From Butyriboletus loyo (lineage: Eukaryota; Basidiomycota; Agaricomycetes; Boletales; Boletaceae), in contig JBBPSI010000170.1 of assembly GCA_038093515.1 (NCBI GenBank), forward strand, positions 1-53,964: a DNA stretch of 53,964 bases, given 5' to 3'. The notes beneath the pieces were generated by a model, which saw only the letters and a list, made by a program, of their open reading frames with translations, did no database searches and was not told where the DNA came from. The translations under genes were made by a program, and so were the position numbers. Below, piece after piece: positions 20,469-30,933 of the stretch; position 1 is the first letter of the stretch, and every line of letters begins with the position of its first letter.

Positions 20469-20764
20469 ACATAACTAGCATGTGACTAGATTACAATGTG
20501 TCTTTACCTATGCGCCAAGATCCGTATCCAAGGGCTCTTCCATTCGTGTCCCCTTTGCCCTGTGGACCCCTCCTCATGGACATCATCACTTCACATTCTG
20601 CTCTTCCCATTCATTGATGATGTTGCCATCTTACCTGGAGCTTCGCTCCCATGTTACTGGCATTTTGCCACTTCTTCATTTGTTGTTATGACTCGAGTCA
20701 ACTCATAACCCTCTGCCCTCGCTGCCATGCACAGCTTGGTCTGTGCACGATACCTTATAGTATA

Positions 20765-22364
20765 CAGTGAGTGAAAAAACCCTTGCAATGTTGCACTAGA
20801 TGCCATGTAGCACCTGATGGCATGGGAATCCCACTTAGCATTGGTGAGGTGGGTGATAGCACTGCCTCCTGGCTACATATGGGTCCCTGGGTCATGTGAT
20901 GTGGCCATGTGGCTGTGGAGATATGTCTATTCTAAAACAGGTATACCATTGCAAGGGTTTATTCACTTTCAGCCTCAACAGTGGAATCTCAGTCAAATGA
21001 AAGGATAATTGTGTTTGTTTGGTCCTACAAATAAAGATACACATATAAACATTATTCCTGAGTTTGAAAAAGTTCACATGCTTCTTTCTTCCCAACTTCT
21101 ACCACCATGAGATCTATCTCCTCCACCCAAAAGAAAACCATCTTAACCATGCTTGATTCTGGACATTCTGCTTGCTCCATCGCCTCCATCACTGGCCTTC
21201 ATACTTTCACCATCTCTAGGCTTCGTTCCAAGGAGCATTCTACTCTGCAAAGGTCCACTGGAGGTTGTCCATCCAAGCTCTCCCCTGCCAATATCCACCA
21301 TGCCATTCATCTCATCTCTACTCACAAGGCAAAACATGCTGTCCAAGTGACCAAAGCTCTCACAAATATCATCAACCAACCTCTCAATCCCAACACAGTA
21401 CACCAGCACTTGAAAAAATCTGGTATGAAAGCTGTGGTCAAGCAAAAATGACCTATTCTCTCTGCCAGGCATTGCAAGGCAAGACTAGACTTTGCCTATG
21501 CTCACAAAGATTGGACTCTGGAGGACTGGAAGAGGGTAGTATGGTCTGATGAGACTAAAATCAATCACCTAGGGTCAGATGGACACAAATGGGTGTGGAA
21601 AAAGCCAGGGGAGAGGCTTAGTGATAGACTGGTGGAGGGAACACTCAAGTTTGGAGGAGGTTCTGTGATGATGTGGGGCTGTATGAGTTTGGAGGGGGTT
21701 GGGTATGCCACCAAGATTGATGGTAGGATGGATGGGGACCTATACCTTCAAATTTTGAAGGATGAACTTCAAGATTCCCTTCAGTATTATGGTCTCAATC
21801 CTCCTGACACCATTTTCCAACAAGACAATGACCCCAAGCACACCTGCAAGAAGGTCAAGGAGTGGCTAGATGAACAGGAGTTTAGTACTATGGTATGGCC
21901 AGCACAGTCTCCTGATCTTAACCCAATAGAACATGCCTGGGGTTATCTCAAGAGAAGACTTGCAGAGTATGAACACCCCCCAAGGGAATACTGGAGTTGT
22001 GGGAGAGAATTCAGGTGGAGTGGGACAAGATACCAGTTGCAGAGTGTCAGAAGTTGATTGAAAGCATGCCTAGGAGGGTTCAGGCAGTGCTCAAGGCCAA
22101 AGGAGGCTATACCAAGTACTGATATCTCCCAAATACCCTTCTTCCACCAAAAGTGAATAAACCCTTGCAATGGTATACCTGTTTTAGAATAGACATATCT
22201 CCACAGCCACATGGCCACATCACATGACCCAGGGACCCATTTGTAGCCAGGAGGCAGTGCTATCACCCACCTCACCAATGCTAAGTGGGATTCCCATGCC
22301 ATCAGGTGCTACATGGCATCTAGTGCAAAATAGTGAAACATTGCAAGGGTTTTTTCACTCACTG
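20765..22364 (+). mobile_element. Tc1-like DNA transposon (Tc1-A), near complete
   Basis: 1600 bp, CAGTGAGTGAAAAAACCC to CACTCACTG, in a TA duplication (20763-20764 and 22365-22366). The inverted ends are about 205-215 bp long. Each end carries GTGAAAAAACCCTTGCAATG at its outer edge and the inverted form CATTGCAAGGGTTTATTCAC at its inner edge. It is inserted in the U3/R part of LTR-D. Confidence 0.95.
21107..22122 (+). pseudogene. Tc1-A transposase, one stop and one frameshift
   Basis: An N-terminal helix-turn-helix pair (SSTQKKTILTMLDSGHSACS, TGGCPSKLSP) is followed by a DD34E catalytic core: WSDETKIN, FQQDNDPKHT and SPDLNPIEHAWGYL. 34 residues separate the second D from E. The only early lesion is a TGA after VVKQK (about 21450), consistent with a CGA to TGA change. 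A frameshift near 21980 precedes a normal C-terminus (ESMPRRVQAVLKAKGGYTKY) that ends at 22122. About 338 codons is a normal Tc1 length. Confidence 0.9.
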
Positions 22365-22635
22365 TATATATGCATACTTAGACAGTACGAGCTCTCTAGC
22401 TAATTCTATGCATCTACCAAGTGCCTAGCAATCTAGCATTATACCCTTCCTGCTGATAGAGCTGATAAGAGCCCACGCGATCTCATCTGGTTGCCACCAC
22501 ACGACATCTCGCTGGCACTTGCTCTGCAGAAGCCCAATAGTGTCATCTATGTGAGTCAGCCATCTTCCTGATTAGGCTCGAGCCCCTATTCAAGTGCTCG
22601 CTGCTAGTTGTTTCACCCATCAGCATAACAGTTTG

Positions 22636-23234
22636 ATCAAGTTTTCATTTGTCTTAGAAGAGAATTAAGCACACTATTTGTTGATCCCAGCACTAAGCTC
22701 CTTTGAGGAGACCCTCTTACAAAATTTCAGCTGTGATATTTTTAAGTATGGTAGATAATGAAACTACAGGAAAATCCTCCTCTCCACAAGGCAACAAAGT
22801 AGGGAGCTCCATACCTTCACATGAGTTTGGCTCATCATGACCTTCTTGGTGATCCCTGCTCAGGCATCTTCTGTTACTGTGCATTCCTATCAAGGTCCTG
22901 TGGCCATCAGCTTGGGGTTGAAATGCCCCTAGATCCCCACTGGTTCCTTCTTGAACCCCAGCATGTAGACAAGGATCACTGATGTGGTATACTTCCTTGG
23001 CTACTGGCACAATGGTGTTACTCATAGTGTGTGTTAATGGGAGGGCTTGCCCATTCCCTAATGAAGATTTGATATCTAAATGTTCACTTTTGTCTACAGA
23101 ATCTTCCGAAAGTATTGAGAAAGAATTACAAAAACTAATGTCCTGTCCCTTAGGCACCCCAACACTAAGAGACAATTTCATTTTAAAGCCTTGGCGGCCT
23201 TGTCCTTTGCTTCACAGGCAAACATGTCTGCCCA
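22636..23234 (-). pseudogene. gypsy-2 internal linker ORF between gag and protease
   Basis: A 154-codon open stretch (23181-22717; acidic, Ser-rich, no known fold) lies between the gag zinc knuckle and the protease of gypsy-2. It is bounded on one side by the solo LTR-A and on the other by the LTR-D complex. I see no recognisable motif. Confidence 0.45.
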
Positions 23235-23239
23235 GTAAG

Positions 23240-23653
23240 TGTTATGGTAGTGGACTACCTTTTTTCTCCTTTACCATTCAGACTACTGTTTTCTCCTAGG
23301 CTTCGCCTATTATTCTTTGAATGGTGCGACCATTCCGCTTAGTCATCATTTCCCGCACCCAGACACTATTTCCTTCATACTCCAGAACATTCTTGAGTAT
23401 TCTTTCCACTTTAGTCTTTACGACTCTCACAACCCAATCGGGGTCATGGTCTGTGCGCAGACTCCTGTACTATATAAACCCAGTCTCCAGATACTTGTAA
23501 CTTATCTAGTTCTACGCAGTAACCTGCTAGCAATTAGTTTCACTCCAGACTCTTAGTGTGTGCACTAAGACATAGTCTGAGAATCATCTCCTGAGTCCTG
23601 CAGCTACTCCAGAGTGCTGCCTAGTGTTCTAGTTGTTAGCGCCCAGCATAACA
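23240..23653 (+). repeat. Solo LTR-A in gypsy-2
   Basis: 414 bp, TGTTATGGTAGTGG to CAGCATAACA, with perfect GTAAG duplications (23235-23239 and 23654-23658). It keeps GGTCTGTGCGCAGA, TATATAAA, ATCTAGTTCT and the leader hairpin. Confidence 0.95.
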
Positions 23654-23689
23654 GTAAGCTCTTGCTTCTTCTCCCATATACATACCATG

Positions 23690-25093
23690 CTAAGAGATTC
23701 CTTGTTGTGGCAATGCAGTTGCCAATGGTGCCAGTAATGGCCTATTGTGATAATTTGAATTATCAGAAGGGGTTGCTTCCTTCCAGTTATTTCTTGCGAC
23801 CCATTCTTGGATATAGGTCCTGTTGTCCTGCTGCACCCACTGCTCTCTAACCCATTGCTGGCAAGCATGTGAAGCAGGTTTATCCTGATGGTTTGGATTC
23901 TGGGGGCAGTTGGGCCAGATGTGCCCAACATTGCTGCATCCAAAACAAGTCCTTGTTTCTTTTTTGATATCAACAGCCCCAATGTTCATAGGTGTACCTC
24001 TACTGGGCTGTGTTCCAATGGCAGTATAGCCAGGTGGTGGACCATGAGGAGGCAGATAATTCTGCTGAGTTTGAGCTGGATATGGCCTATATTGAGATCA
24101 TGCCTGTCCTCTGGCTCCTATTTCTGAGTACATTTGTTCAAAAGCACAACCCACCTTCTGATACTCTTCCATCAACTCATTGATATCATCCATGACCTCT
24201 GCTTTTATGGATAGGAAGACCTGTTTATAGATCTCATGTTTTACTGCCCTTTTCAGCAGCTCAATCATGTGACCCAGTTTGGCTTCTGATTGTTTGTACA
24301 GAATTTTGAAGCACTTCAAAAAGGTGTCAATGGGTGCTTGACCTTGTCATAAAGCACAAAGTTTTTTGAGGGTGTCATGCATAAGAACATTGATCTGGAA
24401 GTGATCATGTATTTTCTTTTGAAGATCCTTCCAAGAAGGCCAGGCAACATCATCTTTTGTGCCTAATGATTCATCTTTCGGATCGAGCCAATCATCATCT
24501 TTCTCCATGTAATCTTCCAGAGTTAACTGGGCAAAATCCTTTCCATGCCCCTTTATGTGGCTAAGAACTGCAACAGCTTGTAATTTGTTGGTTCTCCACT
24601 TCTGGACTAACATCCAGACCTTTAATGAAGCCCACCAATAATGGAACTTTGCTCTGTCACCATCTCATTCTCCTGGATCAGCAACCTTCTTTGAAACATT
24701 GTCCTCTTTTTCCTTGTTGAGCCATTGTGCAAAGAGGTCACACATTAGCTGATCATCATAACCAACTGTGGCAGATCCAGATAGTCCTCCTGACATCCTT
24801 TTATCTTCTGGAGGAAAGTTATCAGAAGAGGTTTCAGAACTCAGGTTGATCTAGTTCCAGGTCTGCTCGTCCCAAGCAGGTTCTGAAAATTCTCTGTCTC
24901 CTTGGGGATGCTGAACTGTGGGAAATGAGAGTTTGATGATGGATTTGTGGCGATTGAAAGTGAGGCTGATTGTGTACAGTTGTTTTTGTTCTTTGATAAT
25001 TGCAGCTAAGACTACAAATGTGGCGATGAGGATTGTTACAAGAAAAATGTAGGCAAAGATTGTGAAGAATATGAGGATTGCAAAATAGCTCAT
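23690..25093 (-). pseudogene. gag: gypsy-2 gag with zinc knuckle and hydrophobic N-terminus
   Basis: One frame runs from ATG 25093 to 23690 with stops near 24850, 24670, 24345 and 24095. The first 34 residues are strongly hydrophobic (FAILIFFTIFAYIFLVTILI) and could span a membrane. The capsid region follows (WASLKVWMLVQKWR, WPSWKDLQKKIHDHF, IDTFLKCFKILYKQSE). The C-terminal knuckle CFGCSNVGHIWPNC (CX2CX4HX4C) lies at about 23900-23950. The in-frame continuity of the hydrophobic segment with gag is seen directly; whether translation starts there is not known. Confidence 0.75.
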
Positions 25094-25361
25094 TGGCTTT
25101 GTTTCTTCAGCAAGTTTTTTGTAGCTAACTATGAACTATAGAGTTCCTTACTGTTCCCTATCTTCCAAAGGAACTTGAGGGAAGTCTACAGCAAGTAGAA
25201 CATAGAAAATATTTCTTTGATGAGAGGTAGTATCTCCTACAAAGTTTGGTATGATAATGTACCATAACAGATAATGACTTTTTTACTACTACATAACAAA
25301 TGATTACTGATGCTCCACCTCCTGTGTTACCACAGGGACTAACAAAACAATATATGATCAG
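25094..25361. other. Leader region of gypsy-2, no LTR recognised
   Basis: AT-rich sequence between the gypsy-2 gag start and the LTR-B cluster. No direct repeat of another LTR, primer-binding site or ORF is visible. Confidence 0.35.
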
Positions 25362-26361
25362 TGTTATAATACTATATTATTTCCACACTTTCAGACATCA
25401 CCTTTCACTTTCAAAGGTCATGTGACACAGTGCACATGATTGTGGGATAGCACATGTGATCAGTGTCTAGACAGAGCCTATGATGTAATGGTCCAGGCCA
25501 GCCCATGACATCATCAGTCTAGACTATAACATCATACCTCATGTACTTAATCTCTGTTTACTTCTCTTCTTTCTGATCACTGTTGGCTTCTTAAGCTAAC
25601 CATATATAGTAGTTTATCACATGCACAGCTAGGTCTGTGCACTTGTGCAGCTTGGTCTATGTGCCATCTTTTACAATATATAAAGGCTCATGGTTTGAGC
25701 TAAGACTTCTTAGCTTTAACCACTTGTCTTGTTTGCTGGAAACAGTTGAGGGACTAAGTGTTATGAGACAACAATGTTATCAAGTCACACGAAGTTCCAC
25801 TACTGTTGCAGCTCTACACAAAGAGCTGGCAAGGTATAATGAGGATAGCTCAAGACCTTAATCTCTCAACTGTTGCCAGCAAATAGACAAGTGGTTAAAG
25901 CTAGGGAATCCTAGCCCAAACCACCAGCCTTTATATATTACAAGAGGATGCGCAAAGACCAAGCAGTGCATGAGACTAATTACTATATATGTATATACAA
26001 GAAGAAGTCAGGGTTGACGGAGATTAAATAGAAGTCAACAGCGATCAAAAAGAATAGAAGCAAACAGAGATTAAATACATGAGGCATGACATCATAGAGT
26101 CTGGGCTAGTCTGGACCATGACATCATATGCTTAGTCAGCCTATGGTCACATGTATAATCCCATGATCACATGTTTTGAGTCACATGACCTTTGAAAGAG
26201 AAATATGATGAAGTCCAAATGCAAAGTTTGTTATAAGAGATATGATTATAACACTAAGGTACTTTGCTACACTCTATAAATCTTGCCAGTTCTTTGTGTA
26301 GAACTGCAACCCTAGTAAACTGCTTGTGACTTTTGTTGGATTTACTCCTGTGATCATAACA
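25362..26361 (+). repeat. Solo LTR-B, interrupted by another LTR-B
   Basis: It starts TGTTATAATACTATA and ends TGATCATAACA, flanked by ATCAG and CTCAG (one mismatch). A TATATAAAGG box lies near 25676 after GGTCTATGTGCC. Without the nested copy it is 500 bp, as expected for the family. Confidence 0.85.
25759..26253 (-). repeat. LTR-B inserted into LTR-B
   Basis: 495 bp, TGTTATGAGACAAC to GATTATAACA, with perfect CTAAG duplications (25754-25758 and 26254-26258), in opposite orientation to its host LTR. Confidence 0.93.
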
Positions 26362-26673
26362 CTCAGCCGTAAGGATTTGGGGGTCCCTACATCACACTTC
26401 ACAAATCAGGCATGACCCTGATGTGGACTGTCACTCCAAAGGAAGGAGATAGAAGGTTCTGGCTAGCTTGACAGAGATGGTGCTTCTCAGGCACTCCCCT
26501 AAAGGCATGGGGAAAATGAAAATGAAAATGAAAATGGGTGAATAGCCCAGACTAGCTCTATTCTCTGGGTGGCAAAAAGCTCGATAAGAGAGTCAACTAC
26601 CCCATCAAGTGGAGGTCTACTGTAGTCTATCCCTGCCCTGGGAACTGGGTGTGTATTCCTAGCTTTAACCAAG
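26362..26673. other. Spacer between LTR-B copies, with short tandem repeat
   Basis: No gene seen. A (GAAAAT)n run occurs at about 26513-26537. The block separates two LTR-B copies of opposite orientation. Confidence 0.5.
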
Positions 26674-27156
26674 TGTTATGATCACAGGAGTAAATTCCAA
26701 CAAAAGTCACAAGTGGTTCACAAGGATTGCAGTTCTACACAAAGAACTGACTGGCAGAGGTTATAGAATTTAGCAGAGTACCTTAGTTCCTCAACTGTTT
26801 CCAGCAAACAAGACAAGTGGTTAAAGCTAAGAAGTCTTAGCTCAAACCATGAGCCTTTATATATTGTACAAGATGGCACACAGACCAAGCTGTGCATGTG
26901 ATAAACTACTATACATGGTTAGCTTAAGAAGCCAATAGTGATCAGAAAGAAGAGAAGCAAACAGAGATTAAGTACATGAGGTATGATGTTATAGTCTAGA
27001 CTGATGATGTCATGGGCCAGTCTGGACCATTACATCATAGGCTCTGTCTAGATTCTGATTACATGTACTGTCCCATGATCATGTGCACTGAGTCATGTGA
27101 CCTTTGAAAGTGAAAGGTAAAGTCCAAAAGCATGGAAATAATATAGTATTATAACA
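26674..27156 (-). repeat. LTR-B copy 3
   Basis: 483 bp, TGTTATGATCACAGG to AGTATTATAACA. The flanking 5-mers (CCAAG and AGTAC) do not match, so the target duplication is lost or the insertion has been rearranged. Confidence 0.85.
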
Positions 27157-27232
27157 AGTACCATATCCTTAATACAATCCTACCCCTTCCTTCACATCAT
27201 CTACTGCCTTCTCTGCAATCACCTTCCATATC

Positions 27233-28140
27233 ATGGCTGACCCCTCAACTGAACAAAGGTCAGATCTCAATTCTGGAGCTTTCTGAATAATTCAGGAGGC
27301 CATGATGGCCTCATGCCTTGAGAATAAGCAGCAAGCAACTGAACATCTCATTACTGCATGGGATACAGAACATGCAGATATAGTTCTATCCTGGAATGCA
27401 CAAAAAGAGGCAGATGACATCAAGGCCACATATCTTGTGCAGGAGCACAGAGAGTAGGAGGATAATGAGCATAGAGCAGCAGAGGAAGAAGTTGAAAACA
27501 AGAGGAGGGAAGCTGAGATGAAGAAGCTCAAAATAAATGACTTCAATGAAGCCCAACCTCCCCCCAGTACCCTCATCCCCTGGCCTTCCCAATTCGCCCT
27601 GCAGAAGATATACATTTTCAAGTATATGTATATTGACCTCTGGTACTTCTTATTAGAAGGCTGTGAGAATGCTCCCAAGAGCATCAGGACCCAGGCTAAT
27701 GATGCCTTTGGCATTACCATAGCTGATGACATCCTGACATTACACCCAGTTGCATCCATCAAGGCCTCTCACAATGCTCACCTTGACCATGAACTCTCCT
27801 TTGGGGAACTCCTCCAAGAAAAGAACGATTCTCTTCACCACATCAAGAAAGCAAAGTGGCCTGCCAAGAACATTGATACCCTAGCAGAGGTTTTCTGGAA
27901 TCTCAAAAACCACCCCCACTGGTGCATCATAAACAGAGAGCAGGCACTCTTGCACTATGCCTGGGCCATCTGCTGACAATGGCACAATGACCTAAAAATC
28001 AATGGATCAGAATTCAACATAGCCATTATCAATGATCAGCTTCTGGAAAACATTGTCACCAAGATCAACAACAACAACCTCATCAGAGCCACTCATCAGG
28101 TCAGTCCTCTTCCCATCCCACATAATTCCCATATCAAATA
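27233..28140 (+). pseudogene. Gag-like ORF of Ngaro-2
   Basis: It starts MADPSTEQRSDLNSG, then a charged coiled-coil-like stretch (EDNEHRAAEEEVENKRREAE). The conserved block follows: YIDLWYFLLEGC, HPVASIKASHNAHLDHEL, HIKKAKWPAKNIDTLAEVFW, EQALLHYAWAI and FNIAIINDQLLENI. This matches the Ngaro-1 block on the other strand at about 17.0-17.3 kb. In-frame stops are near 27284, 27457 and 27976. The same frame holds from the start to the end, so damage is by point mutation only. Confidence 0.8.
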
Positions 28141-28596
28141 CTAACCCCCAAGTTCCTTTTCTGCTATTCCCCCCCATGCATGCAACCCCATCAAATCCCC
28201 CTACATATCCTGCCACTTTCACATCTGCTGTCACATGGTGCCCATGTACCCACTGTCATATCCTGGGATGTGTATAGCCACTGTTGCAATCTGGTGTCCA
28301 TGTATCCACCATCATGTCCTGATATCTGTCATACCTACCTTCATTTTTCCCTGCTTCACCATCCATCTACAAACACCATGGTGGCCACACAGCTGGAGGG
28401 TCTCACTGACAATGACTCTTCCCTATCTCTGAGATCACATTGAGGGTATCACTCTGCATATCAGCAATACAACCCAGATTACAGCAGTTGAAGGAACTCT
28501 CAGTCAAGATCCCCCTTGCACAACCAATCCTGTTACCAAGTTCAAACAGAAGGAAGGATTTACACTCAAGATCTCCCCCCACTATTGCTTTCATAA

Positions 28597-29022
28597 TGTT
28601 ACGCTGGGTGCTAACAACTAGAACCCTGAGACAGCACTCTGGAGTAGCTGCAGGACTCATGAAGTGTTTCTGAGTTGGGTCTCAGACTATGTCTTAGTGC
28701 GCACACTAAGAGTCTGGAGTGGAAACTAATTGCTAGCAGTGAACTGTGTAGAACTAGATAAAGTACAACTGAGTAAAGACTGGGTTCTTATACTACTGGG
28801 GTCTGTGCACAGACCATGCTCCCAATTGGGTCGTGAGAGTCAAAAGACAAATGAGGAAAGAATACTCTAGAAGCTTCTTGGGTATGAAAGAAACAGCATC
28901 CGTGCGCGAGAAATGATGACTAATCAGAATAGTTGTATGGTTCAAAGGGAACTAGCAAAAGGCTAGGTGAATGTAGTAGTCTGAGTGGTAAAGGAGAGAA
29001 AAAGTATACCACTACCATAACA
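28597..29022 (-). repeat. Solo LTR-A in Ngaro-2
   Basis: 426 bp, TGTTACGCTGGG to CTACCATAACA, with perfect CATAA duplications (28592-28596 and 29023-29027). Confidence 0.95.
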
Positions 29023-29149
29023 CATAACACATCACCATGTCCCACCCCCAATCCAGCACAGCCACCTTGGTCACCTGGGAAGGAACAAACAAGGTCAAAG
29101 TACAACATGCCCAAGTGCAAGTAAAAGTGCCCCACCTATCTCAGCTGGC

Positions 29150-30336
29150 ACCCACATGGAGTCAACAAGTGTAATGAGCCAAACACATGGGATGGAAAGC
29201 CTGCTTATGCACATTTCTTCTCCAATGGCTGCCTTGTTGATGGGAGTGGCAACAAACTATGTAATGACTGGCATAAACCCCATGACTGTAGCCTCACTCA
29301 CACAAATGCACACCATGAGTGTGGCAAACCCAATAATGGTGCTCAACAGTGCCCCTATTCTCAGGTGTACTAATGCACTCACCTCCTAGAATCTCATGGC
29401 CTGGGCTTGCCTCCTAGCAGAGGCCTATCTCTCAGAATGATACCCAAACATATACAATGGCCTACACTTTGGCTTCTCTGCCAACATTCCTTCCCTCACC
29501 TCTACATTCACCCCACCTAATAACCCCTCAATTCTCAAGCACCAAGGCATATTTAGTGAGTTATTGTCCAGAGAATTCAGGAAAGGCTGCTACCTGGGCC
29601 CTTTCACAGCAGATACTATCAAATCATCCCTTGGACATTTTCAAACTTTCCCCCTCTCTCTTCCCCAAGCCTGGCAAACCAGACAAATTCTGTCTCATCC
29701 AGAACTTATCTTTTCCACATGCACCTGCTCATCCCACAGTGACCATCAATTCCTTTGTGGACTCTGATCTTTTTCCCTCCTCCTTCAGTACCTTCTCAAT
29801 TATCTCATTAGTACTCTCTTATCTTCCCAAGGGATCTCAAGAGGCTGTCCATGTCATCTCAGAGGCATACCATACTGTCCTTCTGTACCCATCACAATGG
29901 CATTCATTGGTAGTTTGTATCAGTGACAACCACTTTGCAGTAGACACTTCACTCTGTTTCGGTTTGGCAGTGTCTGGCAGTATTTATGATAGCAATGGTG
30001 GGGCAGGCACAGATGTTATGTGATCCAAGGGCATTGGCTCCATTCTGCAATGGGTGAATGACCATCTCTTCATACAAATACTACATGACCAGTTAGACAT
30101 TTACAATGCACTTCATTCACAAATTGCACAGCAGGTTCATGAGGCTAACAGTAAATCAACAAGGGGTGGTTGAGCCTGGTTTGCAGGTATCACCCTTTCT
30201 GACAGCACATCTGAAGAGCATGATGAGGATGACCTCTTTCCTCTGAAGGATTTATCATCCCAATCAGTCTGTGCAGACACTGAAAGAGCCTTTACATACA
30301 ACATCAGCAACATCAACTGTATCTCATCACAACTAG
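29150..30336 (+). pseudogene. Ngaro-2 C/H-rich motif and reverse transcriptase
   Basis: The C/H-rich part reads CNEPNTWDGKPAYAHFFSNG, LCNDWHKPHDC and HHECGKPNNGAQQC. RT blocks follow: LLSREFRKGCYLGPFTADTI, FPKPGKPDKFCLIQNLSFPH, FVDSDLFPSSFSTF and SEAYHTVLLYPSQW. The catalytic block is LQWVNDHLFIQI, with Asn in place of the first Asp of VDD. A frameshift near 29645 and stops near 30020 and 30170 disable it. Confidence 0.78.
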
Positions 30337-30716
30337 GTACAGTGGGCAACAAAACTGTTGCAATGTTGGCAGCATTTTGATTGTTAAACTAATAACTCAA
30401 GAACCACTAAAGGAAAACCTCCTAAACCTACCCATAGCAGAATGCCATAATCAAGGGCATTCCAAAAATATATACATTGCTTATGTAATTCATTCTATAT
30501 TAGGAGATATTCACCAATTAAGCAAGGGTACTTGTTGCAGCAGTTTTATTGCTGACCCTATAAAATGTTAGAATCATATGTTGTGGCTGAGTATTACATA
30601 AGCAATGGGTCATGTGATGCAAAAGAAGTTCAACATTGTGCAAACACATCAAAACACCATCGCTTTTTCCATTACTTCCATCATGAAATTCCTTTCTCTT
30701 GAACAAACCAACCAAA

Positions 30717-30897
30717 TGTTAGCAGCTGGAATCTCTCAGCTGGAGCTCACTGTCAGAAACTGAGGAGTGAAGACAGTGAGCTCTGAGCTACATGTGAAGC
30801 GCTACAACAACTGTAAATAATGCGCCACAATGTGGCTGACAGCATGAGTAAGGTAACATCCAGAAATGCACAGAGTGCAAAATAAGTAAATATAACA
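30717..30897 (-). repeat. 3' LTR of copia-1
   Basis: 181 bp, reading TGTTAGCAGCTGG to AAATATAACA on the plus strand. It contains the long inverted repeat GGAGCTCACTGTC/GACAGTGAGCTC. Confidence 0.95.
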
Positions 30898-30906
30898 CTT
30901 CCCCCT
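30898..30906 (-). promoter_or_regulatory. Polypurine tract of copia-1
   Basis: AGGGGGAAG on the minus strand directly precedes the 3' LTR. Confidence 0.8.
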
Positions 30907-30933
30907 GATTGAGCATCTCTGCACAATATGAAT

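Larger units (their letters stand above)
18766..22630 (+). mobile_element. Solo LTR-D with three nested insertions
   Basis: It begins TGTTACAGTTTTACC and ends CAGCATAACA, flanked by perfect GTTTG copies (18761-18765 and 22631-22635). Removing two LTR-F copies and one Tc1 element plus their duplications leaves about 817 bp, which agrees with the LTR-D copies at 37446 and 52177. It is inserted in gypsy-2. Confidence 0.92.
17946..25093 (-). mobile_element. Second gypsy-type element (gypsy-2), 3'-truncated and broken by insertions
   Basis: On the minus strand gag begins at 25093, a zinc knuckle follows near 23940, then a linker ORF (23181-22717), a protease and the first RT blocks (18727-17946). 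The element stops abruptly in the RT at about 17946. It is interrupted by a solo LTR-A (23240-23653) and by the LTR-D complex (18766-22630). No LTR of its own is recognised at either end. Confidence 0.8.
27157..30339 (+). mobile_element. Ngaro/DIRS-like element 2 (Ngaro-2), truncated
   Basis: Gag (27233-28140), C/H-rich motif (about 29160-29390) and RT (29450-30336) are in order on the plus strand, with a solo LTR-A at 28597-29022 between them. The RT is cut at a TA by Tc1-D at 30340. Neither RNase H nor recombinase is found after that insertion. Confidence 0.75.

Noticed and set aside
26513..26537. (GAAAAT)n run as a CRISPR or telomere-like array
   Set aside because: Only about four short units and no spacers; a simple microsatellite.
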